Assembly (NCBI RefSeq): GCF_010723575.1
Contig: NZ_BLKZ01000001.1
Coordinates: 2,976,001 to 3,040,000 of the forward strand
Length of the DNA: 64,000 nt
Direction of reading: 5' to 3'
DNA from: Mycobacterium bourgelatii
Lineage (GTDB): Bacteria > Actinomycetota > Actinomycetes > Mycobacteriales > Mycobacteriaceae
Shown here: in pieces, positions 14,828 through 23,767 of the stretch
Layout of the letters: the number at the start of each line of letters is the position of its first letter
How positions within the stretch are numbered: position 1 is the first letter of the stretch
The notes under the pieces: model-generated
Database searches by the model: none
Seen by the model: the letters and a program-made list of their open reading frames with translations, nothing else
Told to the model about the DNA's origin: nothing
Made by a program: the position numbers and the translations under genes

Positions 14828-16501
14828 TTAGTGATTGGCGGCGTGCCGGGCGGCGACGTAGCCGAACACCATCGAATTCGAGATGCTCGCCCCCGCGCCG
14901 GGATACGTGCGGCCCATCACCGTCGCGGTGGTATTACCGGTGGCATAAAGCCCTTCGATCACCCGGTCCTGCTGGTCGAGAACCTGCGCGTATTCGTTGG
15001 TGATCACTCCGCCGCACGTCCCGACATCCGCCGGTAGCACCCGGGTCGCGTAGTAGGGCGCCCGGTCAAGGGGACCGAGAGCCCTGTTGGGCCGGTAGCC
15101 GGGATCCCCGAGGCAATCGTTGTATGCCGACTGCCCGCGTCCGAAGTCGGGATCTAGGCCCTCGGCCGCGAACCGGTTGAACCGCTGGATCGTCTTGGCG
15201 AGTTCGTCGGCGGGAAGGTCGATTTGGCGAGCGAGGTCGCCGACGCTGCCGGCCCGCTTGACGGCGCCGCTCTCGATCAAGGCGGCCGGCAGATGCTCGC
15301 GCTTGAGTGGATTGGTGCCGGCAACGTACCGGCGCACGTACCCCTCGTCGAAAATCATCCAGCACGGTACGGCCTTATTCGCATACATCGCCTTGCCGAC
15401 CTCCACGTAGGAGTTCGACTCGTTGCAGAACCGTCTACCGGTGGAGTCGACATAGATGGCGCCGGGGCGTTGCCGCCCTTGCCCCAGCGATCCCGCGGCC
15501 GCACCGCCGTTCGCGATGAAAACGGACGGCAGCCACCAGGCCTCGTCCAGCAGGTCGGTGTTGGCGCCCAGGCGCATGGCGGCTTGCAATGCCTCTCCGG
15601 TGTCACCCGCGTTGGCGATCGACCACGAACCGTCGTTGGGTTGGTCGCCGCTGTACTGGCGACGCATGTCGGCGTTTCTGCTGAAGCCGCCCGCGGCCAA
15701 CAGAACTCCCTTGCGCGCCTCGATATTCACGGCGGCGCCGTTGTGGAGGACCCGCCCGCCGACCACCCTGCCGTCGTCGACGACGAGATCCTCTATGGCG
15801 GCATTCGTCCACAATGGAGGGCTGCCGTCGCTCATGTCGATAAGGACCTTGAGCATCTGGCCGATCAGCGACGCGCCGTTGGTGAGCAGCCGGCGGCGGG
15901 TCGCGTGCGCGGCCCTGGTGCGCAGGAACACCTTGGTCGCAATGGCGAAGGTACGCAGCGATCGGTTGTAGTACTGCACGGAACGCAGTTCGTTGGTCAG
16001 GACCACATATCCGTAGTTTTCGGCCAGCGACGGCTGCAGCTTGTCGCTCCACCAGCCCAATTTGGCGGCGTCGAACGGGATTCCTTCGACGGCACGGCCG
16101 GATACGTTGCCACCCCTGTGATTCGGGTAGTAGTCGCAGTAGCCGGCACACCGGATCAGCCGAACGCCGTTGCGGATCAGAAAGTCGATCATCTGGTACC
16201 CCGCGGTGAGGAACTTCTCGCGCCGGGCGGGGGAGGAGGCCGCGCCGATGTCCCCCACGACGTCGGCGAGGTAGGCGAGGCCGTCCTCGTGGGAGTCCGC
16301 GATGCCGTCGGCCCGCATCAACGGGTTGTTGGGTAACCACACGATGCCACCGGAGAGCCCCGTCGAACCGCCTACCAGTGCCTGCTTTTCGACGATCAGG
16401 GGTTCGATGCCGCTGTCGAGGGCGGCGAGTCCGGCCACCATGCCGCCACCGCCGCTGCCCGCGATCAGCAGGTCGACCGAGCGATCCCACTTGGTGCTCA
16501 T
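14828..16501 (-). CDS. KstD-like FAD-dependent (3-oxosteroid 1-) dehydrogenase
   Basis: This 557-residue flavoprotein resembles 3-ketosteroid delta1-dehydrogenases. The N-terminal dinucleotide fold is 'LLIAGSGGGGMVAGLAALDSG' with the acidic 'LIVEK' end. A 'YCDYYPNHRGG' segment matches the active-site Tyr region, and the C-terminal block 'APYYATRVLPADVGTCGGV...GLYATGNTTATVMGRTYPGAGASI' closely follows the KstD pattern (PYYA, GGxxT, GLYAAGN, YxGxGxxI). The family oxidises ring A of 3-ketosteroids, and relatives act on other cyclic ketones. The gene overlaps the upstream Rieske oxygenase gene by 4 bases (16498-16501), and both belong to the crotonase-fadD-Rieske operon. The substrate remains unproven. 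Confidence 0.85.
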   Translation of the reverse strand: MSTKWDRSVDLLIAGSGGGGMVAGLAALDSGIEPLIVEKQALVGGSTGLSGGIVWLPNNPLMRADGIADSHEDGLAYLADVVGDIGAASSPARREKFLTAGYQMIDFLIRNGVRLIRCAGYCDYYPNHRGGNVSGRAVEGIPFDAAKLGWWSDKLQPSLAENYGYVVLTNELRSVQYYNRSLRTFAIATKVFLRTRAAHATRRRLLTNGASLIGQMLKVLIDMSDGSPPLWTNAAIEDLVVDDGRVVGGRVLHNGAAVNIEARKGVLLAAGGFSRNADMRRQYSGDQPNDGSWSIANAGDTGEALQAAMRLGANTDLLDEAWWLPSVFIANGGAAAGSLGQGRQRPGAIYVDSTGRRFCNESNSYVEVGKAMYANKAVPCWMIFDEGYVRRYVAGTNPLKREHLPAALIESGAVKRAGSVGDLARQIDLPADELAKTIQRFNRFAAEGLDPDFGRGQSAYNDCLGDPGYRPNRALGPLDRAPYYATRVLPADVGTCGGVITNEYAQVLDQQDRVIEGLYATGNTTATVMGRTYPGAGASISNSMVFGYVAARHAANH

Positions 16502-17880
16502 CGCGCCTCCGACGTGACGCGCGGGGTAAAACCGAAGTCGACGATCGGGACGTCGATGGTCGTGTTCGTCTTCTGTATCGCGGGTACCAGGGGTTCGTAG
16601 GGCAGGCCGGCGAGGAATCCGTCGATGACGCGCTCGAAATTCGAGATCAGCCCCTCGATCTGATGCGACAGCCGCATGTAGTCAAAGCTCTTGGAGTGCA
16701 GCCCTTTTTGCTGACGAGGCAGGTTCGAGAAGTCCTGGGCCGGGATGGGCGGCCACCGCGGGTCGTCTGGGGCCATCGGTACCGGTGGTTGTGGTTTGCC
16801 CGCCGAGATGTCGGACGGAAACCGGGTGAGCGACCAGATCTCGAAGAGCGTCTCCTCGGGGCCGAGTGGACGAATCCGGTACGACGACGCACTGCTGTAC
16901 TGGGGCAGCAGAAAGTAGTGGGGGAAGCCGAAACCGATCGCGTCGACAATGCCCCGCCGCACCAGATCGTTGAGATCGGGCATCGAGCTACCCCTGGCTC
17001 GGTGCCACGCCACGACTGCGTCGTTAAGGGTGCTGCGCCATACGGCCATCGCCTCACCCGGATCCGACGGCAGCGACATGTGCTGGAGCCCCTCGGCGAT
17101 CCGGACGTCGTTCTCGTGCGTCATGCCGCCCATGCCGACGCCGAGCGTTCGCATGAAGTACAGACTGCTCTGAATGATCGGGTGCACCGCCCGATCCTGG
17201 CCGGCCGGCCCGCCGGATTGCGATGACGGCAACAGTTGCGGGTGGGTCTGCGGGACGTGGTAGCCCTCCATGAACGCGGCCGTCGCCAACTTCCAGTTCA
17301 CCGGAAGCCGGCATGATTGCCACCATTCGACACGCAGCGACTCGACCAGCCACGCATCGTAGGTCGACGCGAACGGCTCCAGACACTCCCGCAGGGGCGG
17401 CGCGGCGTCATCCAGATTGATCCATGCGCACCCGCCCCAGAGTTCGCACCTGACCGGGACGAGCTGCAGATCCTCGGCGCACAGATTGTGCTCGGCGAAG
17501 GCTTCCGCCCGCGCCACGTAGGTGTTTCGGCCGTCAATACCCCAACACCACCCGTGGAACGGGCAGACGAAGGTACGCCGGGATCCGTTGCCTTCCACGA
17601 GCTTCACACCGCGATGCCGACATGCGTTGTGGTAGGCGCGGACGTCGGCATCGTCAATGCGAACGACGATGAGCGACTGGTCGAGGATTTCGTACTCGAC
17701 GAAGTCACCAGCTTTGGGAATCTCTTCGAGGCGACAGGCCATCTGCCACACGCGCGGCCAGAACATCTCGTTTTCCAGTGCGTAGAACTCGGGATCGTAA
17801 TACCGCTGTTTGGGAATGCGGTCGGGGGTCTGGACGGCCCACGGCACCGGCAACGGTGACCTGTCGGTATCGGTGCTCAT
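16498..17880 (-). CDS. Rieske-type ring-hydroxylating oxygenase, alpha subunit
   Basis: This is a 460-residue non-haem iron oxygenase component. The Rieske [2Fe-2S] ligands are Cys87 and His89 (NACRHRG) and Cys106 and His109 (CPFHGW). The mononuclear iron site is in 'AAFMEGYHVPQTHPQ', with the two His of the 2-His-1-carboxylate triad. It is longer than KshA (~386 residues) and closer in form to aromatic-ring dioxygenase alpha subunits. No beta subunit, reductase or ferredoxin gene is adjacent, so electrons must come from elsewhere. It overlaps the KstD-like gene by 4 bases and follows the acyl-CoA synthetase by 16 bases. Confidence 0.9.
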   Translation of the reverse strand: MSTDTDRSPLPVPWAVQTPDRIPKQRYYDPEFYALENEMFWPRVWQMACRLEEIPKAGDFVEYEILDQSLIVVRIDDADVRAYHNACRHRGVKLVEGNGSRRTFVCPFHGWCWGIDGRNTYVARAEAFAEHNLCAEDLQLVPVRCELWGGCAWINLDDAAPPLRECLEPFASTYDAWLVESLRVEWWQSCRLPVNWKLATAAFMEGYHVPQTHPQLLPSSQSGGPAGQDRAVHPIIQSSLYFMRTLGVGMGGMTHENDVRIAEGLQHMSLPSDPGEAMAVWRSTLNDAVVAWHRARGSSMPDLNDLVRRGIVDAIGFGFPHYFLLPQYSSASSYRIRPLGPEETLFEIWSLTRFPSDISAGKPQPPVPMAPDDPRWPPIPAQDFSNLPRQQKGLHSKSFDYMRLSHQIEGLISNFERVIDGFLAGLPYEPLVPAIQKTNTTIDVPIVDFGFTPRVTSEAR

Positions 17881-17896
17881 TGTGGCTTCACCTCAC

Positions 17897-19444
17897 TCAG
17901 ACGATCCGCGACATTCGTCCCTGCCAGTAGCGCTCACGGATGCGTCGCTTGTAGAGCTTTCCGTTCGGATCCCGCGGTAACTCGGCCTCGAAATCGATGG
18001 TCCGCGGACACTTGTACGTGGCGAGGTGTTCCCGGCAGTACGCGATGATCTCGGCTTCCAGCGCCTCCGCGGCGTCGGGGGAAACGGGCACTCCCGCAAC
18101 GGGTTGCACCACCGCCTTGACTTCCTCGCCGAACTCATCATTTGGCACTCCGAAGACCGCCGCGTCAACGAGCTTGGGGTGCATGACCAGAAGGTTCTCC
18201 ACCTCTTGCGGATAGATGTTGACCCCACCGGAGACGATCATGAACGTCGACCGGTCGGTGAGGTAGAGGTAGCCGTCCTCGTCGAGGTAGCCCATGTCGC
18301 CCAGCGAACGCCACCCGCGGTCGTTGGAAACCGACGCCGTCTTCACGGGATCTTTGAAGTACTCGAAATCGGGCCCGCCTTCGAAGAAGAGCTCACCCGT
18401 CTGACCGGGCGGCAATTCCTGGCCGTCCTCGCCGAGCACGTGGACCGGATTGTATGGCTTGCCAACGGAACCGGGATGTGCCAACCACTGCTGCGGATCT
18501 ATCGTCGATCCCGCGAATCCTTCTGTGCCCCCGTAGTATTCGTAGATGATCGGGCCGAGCCAGTCCATCATCTGGTACTTGACATCCACCGGGCACGGCG
18601 CGGCCGCATGGACGACGCACCGCAAACTCGACAGATCGTATTGGGCGCGGATCTCCTTGGGCAGCTTGAGCATGCGCACGAACATGGTCGGCACGAACTG
18701 CGCGTGGGTGACGCGGTGTCTTTCGACAACCGCGAGAACCTTCTCGGCATCGAACTTCGGGATGAGTATTGAGGCCGCGCCGACACGATGCACTGCCATT
18801 GCGTAGTTGATCCCTGCGGCGTGGTAGAGGGGCGCGGGGGAGAGGTACACACTCGACGGTTCCATGCCGTAACGCTGCACCAGTGCCGTCTCCAGCAGAG
18901 CCTGACCCCAGGAGCCGTTGCCGTCCGTGGGCAGCGGGCGCCGAATGGCCTTGGGGCGCCCGGTGGTGCCGGACGAGTACAGCATTTCCGAACCGTCCGA
19001 CAGTGGCGGCGCCTGACCGGCACCCGCCAACGCGTCTTCGTATGCCGTCCACCCGGGTAGGTCGCCGCCGACAGCGACGTGTGTGCACACCGCTGTGCTT
19101 GCCGTGCCCAGACGCGTTGCGATGTCGGTCAATGACGCATCGACGAACACCGCTTTCGCCTCGGAATCGTCGATCACGTAGGCCACTTCGTCCGCGGTGA
19201 AGTGCGTGTTGACGGCGGTGTAGTAGAGCCCGGAAAGCTGGCAGCCCCAGGTGATCTCGAAGAACTCGGCCCGGTTCGGCAGGACCAGCGCAACGCCGTC
19301 GCCGCGCCGCAGTCCGGCGTCGTGCAACAGGGCGGCGACGCGTTGGCTGCGCGCGTACAGCTGGCCGTAGGAGATCACGCCGCCGTCGGCCAGTATCAAC
19401 GCCGGTGACTCGGCGGCGGTACGCGCGTGGTCAGCGATGTTCAC
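17897..19444 (-). CDS. Acyl-CoA synthetase (FadD-type, ANL superfamily)
   Basis: This 515-residue adenylate-forming ligase activates a carboxylic acid to its CoA thioester through an acyl-AMP. The P-loop-like motif 'YSSGTTGRPKAI', the A5 block 'YEYYGGTEG', the A7 block 'GDMGYLDEDGYLYLTDR' and the A10 catalytic Lys in 'PRDPNGKLYKR' are all visible. The length is normal. It lies 13 bases behind the upstream crotonase gene and 16 bases ahead of the Rieske oxygenase gene, so it probably primes the substrate of this operon. Confidence 0.93.
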   Translation of the reverse strand: MNIADHARTAAESPALILADGGVISYGQLYARSQRVAALLHDAGLRRGDGVALVLPNRAEFFEITWGCQLSGLYYTAVNTHFTADEVAYVIDDSEAKAVFVDASLTDIATRLGTASTAVCTHVAVGGDLPGWTAYEDALAGAGQAPPLSDGSEMLYSSGTTGRPKAIRRPLPTDGNGSWGQALLETALVQRYGMEPSSVYLSPAPLYHAAGINYAMAVHRVGAASILIPKFDAEKVLAVVERHRVTHAQFVPTMFVRMLKLPKEIRAQYDLSSLRCVVHAAAPCPVDVKYQMMDWLGPIIYEYYGGTEGFAGSTIDPQQWLAHPGSVGKPYNPVHVLGEDGQELPPGQTGELFFEGGPDFEYFKDPVKTASVSNDRGWRSLGDMGYLDEDGYLYLTDRSTFMIVSGGVNIYPQEVENLLVMHPKLVDAAVFGVPNDEFGEEVKAVVQPVAGVPVSPDAAEALEAEIIAYCREHLATYKCPRTIDFEAELPRDPNGKLYKRRIRERYWQGRMSRIV

Positions 19445-19457
19445 GAGGGGCCGCTCG

Positions 19458-20333
19458 TCAGGACGACGCCGGGGTGTCGTCGGTTGAGGCGGCCGCTGCC
19501 GCCTGTCGTCGCGCCTGTTCGGAGGGCAGCACCTTGTCCTTGAAGACCTGTTGGATCAGCTGCTGCACATCCCTGCTGATGGAGGCGAGTGCGACCAGGT
19601 CGTTGGAACTCTGCCAGTGCACCCGCATGCCCATCAGCTCCCACGCCCGCTTGAGGTTGGCTTTGGTCGCGAGCAAGGTCGTCATCGGCGCTTGCGCGAT
19701 GTGGCGGGCGATCGCATCTACCCGCGCGTCCAGTTGGTCGCGCGGGACGACCTCGTTGACCAGACCGACTTCCAGCGCCTTCTTGGCGTCGATCACCTCG
19801 GCCAGGTAAAGGTAGTAGGCCGCGCGGCGCCAGTTCATGAAAACCCACGGCTCGATGGAGCATTCGCCGGATGGCATGCCGAAACCCTGCAGTGGCGGGT
19901 AGGAGAAGTAGGCGTCGTCGGCGGCGATCACGATGTCGGTGGTCAGGCCCATGTGGGTGCCGCCACCGACGCAGTACCCGTGCACCTGCGCGATCGTCGG
20001 CTTGGGGAACTCCCACAGGTTGAGCGTCGGCTTGACGAAGAGGTCGCTCTGCGGCTTCCACGGGTGGCCCATCACCTTCGCGCCTTCGACGAACGCGGGG
20101 TAGTCGACCGCGTTGTTGCCGATGGCGTGTCCGGAGCAGAAGCCCTTGCCGTTGGCCTTGAGCACCAGCACCTTGATGTCGTAGTCACGGTCGGCATCCA
20201 GCAACGCGGCGTCGACCTCCTCGGCCATCTTCTGGTCTTGGGCGTTGGCCTTCTCGGGCCAGTTGAGTGTGATCTTGGCGATGGGACCGTCTTTTTCGTA
20301 GACGATTCTCTCGCGGGTCTCGTTGAGATCCAT
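19458..20333 (-). CDS. Crotonase-superfamily protein (paralogue), lacking hydratase glutamates
   Basis: A 291-residue paralogue of the crotonase at 13925. It keeps 'LKANGKGFCSGHAIGN' and 'VHGYCVGGG' for CoA binding and the oxyanion hole. The usual catalytic Glu positions are His (GGGTHM) and Pro (SYPPLQ), so classical hydration of enoyl-CoA is unlikely. The C-terminal ~30 residues are Ala/Gln-rich. It is the first gene of the leftward operon crotonase, fadD, Rieske oxygenase, KstD-like protein. The promoter lies in the long gap shared with the divergent CoA-transferase gene. Confidence 0.85.
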   Translation of the reverse strand: MDLNETRERIVYEKDGPIAKITLNWPEKANAQDQKMAEEVDAALLDADRDYDIKVLVLKANGKGFCSGHAIGNNAVDYPAFVEGAKVMGHPWKPQSDLFVKPTLNLWEFPKPTIAQVHGYCVGGGTHMGLTTDIVIAADDAYFSYPPLQGFGMPSGECSIEPWVFMNWRRAAYYLYLAEVIDAKKALEVGLVNEVVPRDQLDARVDAIARHIAQAPMTTLLATKANLKRAWELMGMRVHWQSSNDLVALASISRDVQQLIQQVFKDKVLPSEQARRQAAAAASTDDTPASS

Positions 20334-20895
20334 GCGTTCCGGCCCTTTCCGTATTTTCGAATGTGACGTGATGACGTCGATTTGCCGATCAGGTCATGTA
20401 GTCCGCGGTAGGTGGTCACCAACCGGTGGTCGGACCGCCGCGTGACGCCCATCGCTGCGCCATGGTCTCCTGGCCAGGCGACGGCCACTGCACACACCTG
20501 ACCTCGCCGGTGCCGACGCCCTTCGACAGCCGGTTGTTGACTGTAATGGCGCTCGCTCACGGTGCTACTCGACGTATCACGTTGTGTACCAGCCACTTAA
20601 GATGCCAGCCACGTTTGACTTGAGAAAGCGCAACCGTCGAGCGGTGCTGTGACGCGCCGCGCGGCACTGGCCCGGTGGCCAAAACGCTTCGCTGAGTGCG
20701 TATCCCGGGTATCGCCCGACGAAACGACAAGCCGTGCGTGCACCGCATCAGGGCCAACGGTCGGCTCCATCGCATCTCTTCCGAACGCATCTCTTTGTAG
20801 AAAAGCCGCGCGCGGCTGCAGCCGGGCTATCAATAGCGTCAACAGTAGCTAGAATATCTAAAATAGCAAGAAATACACTCGACCCGAGGGGTGCG
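20334..20895. other. Divergent promoter region of the catabolic cluster
   Basis: 562 bases separate the leftward crotonase operon from the rightward CoA-transferase gene, so both promoters must lie here. The segment just before the CoA-transferase start (20838-20880) is unusually A/T-rich for this genome ('CTAGAATATCTAAAATAG'). I see no convincing gene and no clear KstR- or KstR2-type palindrome. Short frames in the region have no family features. Confidence 0.5.
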
Positions 20896-22116
20896 ATGGC
20901 CGGGGTACTCAGCGGAGTCCGGGTAGTCGAACTGGCATCGTGGACTTACGTGCCGTCGGCGGGTGCGGCACTGTCGGATTGGGGTGCCGAAGTCATCAAG
21001 GTGGAAGGTGTCGCGTCGGGCGATCCGGGCCGCGCATTGGTCGTTGGCCCCTTCACTCGGGAGGCTGCCCGCGTCGATGCGGATTTCATTCTCGAGTTGG
21101 GCAACCGCGGCAAGCGCAGCATCGGGATCGATCTCAAGTCGGAAACGGGCCGAGAACTGTTCGGGCGGTTGCTCGCCACCGCGGACGTATTCTTGACGAA
21201 CTGGCTACCGGGCGCGCTCGAGCGAGCCCGATTGACCGTCGAGGACATCCGGGCTTTCAACCCGAACATCATCATCGCGCGGGGCACCGGATTGGGGGTG
21301 CGGGGTCCGGATCGCGACCGGGGTGGCTTCGATGCCGCCACATATCTGTCCCGGGGCGGGGTCGCGTACACGCTGACACCGTTCGGTAGCGACACACCGG
21401 CGGTCCAGGGGCCGGCTTTCGGCGACTTGCAGGGCGGGGCGACGCTGGCCGGTGGCGTGTGCGCGGCACTCTTCCACCGAGAACGTACCGGCGAGCCGAC
21501 CATCGTCGACTCATCGCTGCTGGCGCAGGCGATGTGGGCCATCGCTCCGTCGATCTCCGCGGCGGATTTCTTCGACATCGACGGCATCCCGGGGGCTCCC
21601 CCTGGTGTGGTGATCAACCCGCTGGTGGCCCGGTACAAGACGAAGGACGATCGGTGGATTCAGCTGGTGTTCTTGCAGCCCGACAAGTTCTGGGCCGGCT
21701 TCTGTGAGCGCATGGGCCTTCCCGAGCTTGTCGCCGACGAGCGCTTCGTACCCTCGGCCAACCTGATCGCCAACGCCGCCGAAGCAACCGAGATCTTCGC
21801 GAATGCGTTTGCAAGCCAGGACCTGGCGCATTGGCAGCGGGCGCTGAAAGACGAGCCGGGGGTGTGGGCCGCGCTGGCGACCCCGCGCGAAACCCTGAAT
21901 GACCCGCAGGTCGAACCCAACGGGTACGTCGTGGTCAACACTGACGATCACGGCGGGCAATACCGAATCGTGGCTGCGCCGGTGCAATTCAACGAAACAC
22001 CGCCGGCGCCGGCGCGCGCTCCCGAGCACGGCCAGCACACCGAGGAGATCCTGCTCGAACTGGGTTTGGATTGGGACGAGATCGCCGCAGCAAAGGATTC
22101 CGGAGCGGTCCTGTGA
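20896..22116 (+). CDS. CaiB/BaiF family III CoA-transferase
   Basis: A 406-residue enzyme that moves CoA between carboxylic acids. I use the ATG at 20896, which has a GAGGGG ribosome site and gives the family N-terminus 'LSGVRVVELASWTYVPSAGAALSDWGAEVIKVE'. The frame remains open 54 codons further upstream, but that stretch is A/T-rich and not family-like. The 'LKSETGRELFGRLLATADVFLTNW' block is present, and the nucleophilic Asp is probably in 'GGFDAATYLSRGG'. The length is normal. It is divergent from the fadD/Rieske/KstD operon and is a plausible alternative CoA-activation step of the same pathway. Confidence 0.9.
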   Translation: MAGVLSGVRVVELASWTYVPSAGAALSDWGAEVIKVEGVASGDPGRALVVGPFTREAARVDADFILELGNRGKRSIGIDLKSETGRELFGRLLATADVFLTNWLPGALERARLTVEDIRAFNPNIIIARGTGLGVRGPDRDRGGFDAATYLSRGGVAYTLTPFGSDTPAVQGPAFGDLQGGATLAGGVCAALFHRERTGEPTIVDSSLLAQAMWAIAPSISAADFFDIDGIPGAPPGVVINPLVARYKTKDDRWIQLVFLQPDKFWAGFCERMGLPELVADERFVPSANLIANAAEATEIFANAFASQDLAHWQRALKDEPGVWAALATPRETLNDPQVEPNGYVVVNTDDHGGQYRIVAAPVQFNETPPAPARAPEHGQHTEEILLELGLDWDEIAAAKDSGAVL

Positions 22117-22132
22117 AACGACCTTGCGCTAA

Positions 22133-22236
22133 GACTCCGGCGACGCGGGAGGAGCGGGCGGAAAGGGCCTCGTTGACGGCGGCACGGGTGGCACGGGAGG
22201 AGCCCACGGCGGGGAGGTCGGCGGGGATTGTTGTCG
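22133..22236 (+). pseudogene. PGRS-type relic
   Basis: Read on the plus strand in the frame of 22133, this stretch encodes 'DSGDAGGAGGKGLVDGG' followed by 'TGGTGGAHGGEVGGD', which is typical PE_PGRS low-complexity sequence. It has no start codon or PE domain; a TAA stop immediately precedes it, and the glycine repeat pattern is lost after about 30 codons. From memory, M. tuberculosis has a PE_PGRS gene at the equivalent position, just ahead of the aldolase-like gene, so this may be its remnant. Confidence 0.55.
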
Positions 22237-22291
22237 GGAGAACCGGCTGAACGGGGCCTCGTAGCCCGGCCCTACCCGACGTTCGGTGCAG

Positions 22292-22310
22292 TGCAAATAG
22301 GCACTTTGCA
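22292..22310. promoter_or_regulatory. TGCAAA-N7-TTTGCA palindrome upstream of aldolase-like gene
   Basis: A perfect 6-bp inverted repeat with a 7-bp spacer, in the 323-base gap before the GTG start at 22440. It lies in an A/T-richer stretch about 130 bases upstream of the gene. The rest of the gap holds the PGRS relic and sequence I cannot interpret. Confidence 0.3.
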
Positions 22311-22439
22311 TATCACTCGCCAATAGGAATCACCCGCAATTGGTCAAACCGCACATCGTTGGGTCACGATTTGCGAATCACGCGGCACAACGCGGCAAAC
22401 ACACTGTGAGAACTTCGCCTGGTTCAGTAAGGTGACGGC

Positions 22440-23672
22440 GTGCACGAGGTGGTTGGTCGCGAAGGGTCGGCGCGCCTGGACCCGGCTAGCCGGCTGCGCC
22501 GGTACGAAGAAGCATTCGCGGAACTGGATGCGCCGTTCGCGTTTGTTGACCTCGACGCGATGTGGAGCAACGCCCGGCAGTTGCTGTCCCGGGCGGGCGA
22601 CAAGCCTATCCGGGTGGCCTCGAAGTCGTTGCGCTGCAGGCCGTTACAGCGCGAGATCCTCGATTCACATGACCGATTCGACGGGCTGATGACGTTCACG
22701 CTGGCCGAGACGTTGTGGCTGGCCGGTCATGGCTTCGAAAACTTGTTGCTTGCCTATCCGGCCACCGACCGGGCGGCGCTGCGCGCGTTGGGCGAACTCA
22801 CGGCGGAGCGCCCCGATTCGGCGCCCATCGTGATGGTTGACAGCGTTGAGCACCTCGACCTGATCGAAAGGGTGACCAGCAACCCGGTGCGGTTGTGCAT
22901 CGATCTTGACGCCGGCTATTGGCCCGCCGGGGGCCGCGTGAAGATCGGACCAAAGCGTTCACCCCTGCACACACCCGAACAGGCGCGGGCCCTCGCGGAG
23001 GCTATTGCGCGACGGCCGAACCTCAAACTTGTCGCGCTGATGTCCTACGAGGGCCACATCGCAGGCTTCGGCGACCGAGTCGCCGGCAAGCACGCACAAA
23101 ACGCCATCGTCGGGTGGATGCAACGCCGGTCAATCGCGGAATTGCGCGAACGGCGCGCTCGAGCCGTCGAACTCGTCCGCGAAGTCGCGGACCTCAAAAT
23201 CGTCAACGCGGGTGGCACCGGCGACCTCCAGTTGGTTGCCCAAGAGCCGGCGATGACCGAAGCGACCGCGGGATCCGGGTTCTACGCGCCCACACTGTTC
23301 GACACTTACTCCTCGTTCACCCTGGAGCCGGCAGCGATGTTCGCGCTGCCCATCTGCCGCAGGCCAGACGAGAAGACGGTGACCGCGCTGGGCGGCGGTT
23401 ACCTCGCGAGTGGGGTTGGTGCCAAGGACCGCATGCCGACTCCCTACCTGCCGATCGGGTTGAAGCTCAACCCGATAGAGGGCACCGGCGAGGTGCAAAC
23501 ACCGCTGACCGGTGATGCCGCCACGCGACTGAAGATTGGCGACAAGGTCTATTTCCGTCACACGAAGTCCGGCGAGTTGTGTGAGCGTTTCGACCGTCTG
23601 CATTTGGTCCGCGGCGCTGAAATCGTCGACACCGTGCCGACCTACCGGGGTGAGGGACGGACCTTCCTCTGA
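22440..23672 (+). CDS. Alanine-racemase-fold amino acid aldolase/deaminase
   Basis: This 410-residue PLP enzyme resembles D-threonine aldolase/D-serine dehydratase-type proteins. The N-terminal barrel begins 'PFAFVDLDAMWSNARQLL', and the PLP lysine is probably in 'IRVASKSLRC'. Later blocks are 'LCIDLDAGYWP', 'LMSYEGHIAGFGD' and 'IVNAGGTGDLQL'. Late 'GGGYLASG' and 'DKVYFRHTKSGELCERF' segments match the metal-binding C-terminal domain, with candidate ligands His and Cys. Start GTG 22440 follows an AAGG site. The position matches M. tuberculosis Rv1769 as I remember the locus (414 residues). The physiological substrate is not known. Confidence 0.8.
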   Translation: MHEVVGREGSARLDPASRLRRYEEAFAELDAPFAFVDLDAMWSNARQLLSRAGDKPIRVASKSLRCRPLQREILDSHDRFDGLMTFTLAETLWLAGHGFENLLLAYPATDRAALRALGELTAERPDSAPIVMVDSVEHLDLIERVTSNPVRLCIDLDAGYWPAGGRVKIGPKRSPLHTPEQARALAEAIARRPNLKLVALMSYEGHIAGFGDRVAGKHAQNAIVGWMQRRSIAELRERRARAVELVREVADLKIVNAGGTGDLQLVAQEPAMTEATAGSGFYAPTLFDTYSSFTLEPAAMFALPICRRPDEKTVTALGGGYLASGVGAKDRMPTPYLPIGLKLNPIEGTGEVQTPLTGDAATRLKIGDKVYFRHTKSGELCERFDRLHLVRGAEIVDTVPTYRGEGRTFL

Positions 23673-23767
23673 TGCTGAAATCGTTGCGGGACAGTCGAAC
23701 ACTTGTCGCTGCCCCGGAATGCCACCAGAGAATCTCAACTGCGAATCGCTAACAAGGAGTTGGTGCA

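Noticed and set aside
20597..20842. An 81-codon minus-strand frame in the catabolic divergent promoter
   Set aside because: It has no motifs or ribosome site and a composition unlike a gene; treated as intergenic.
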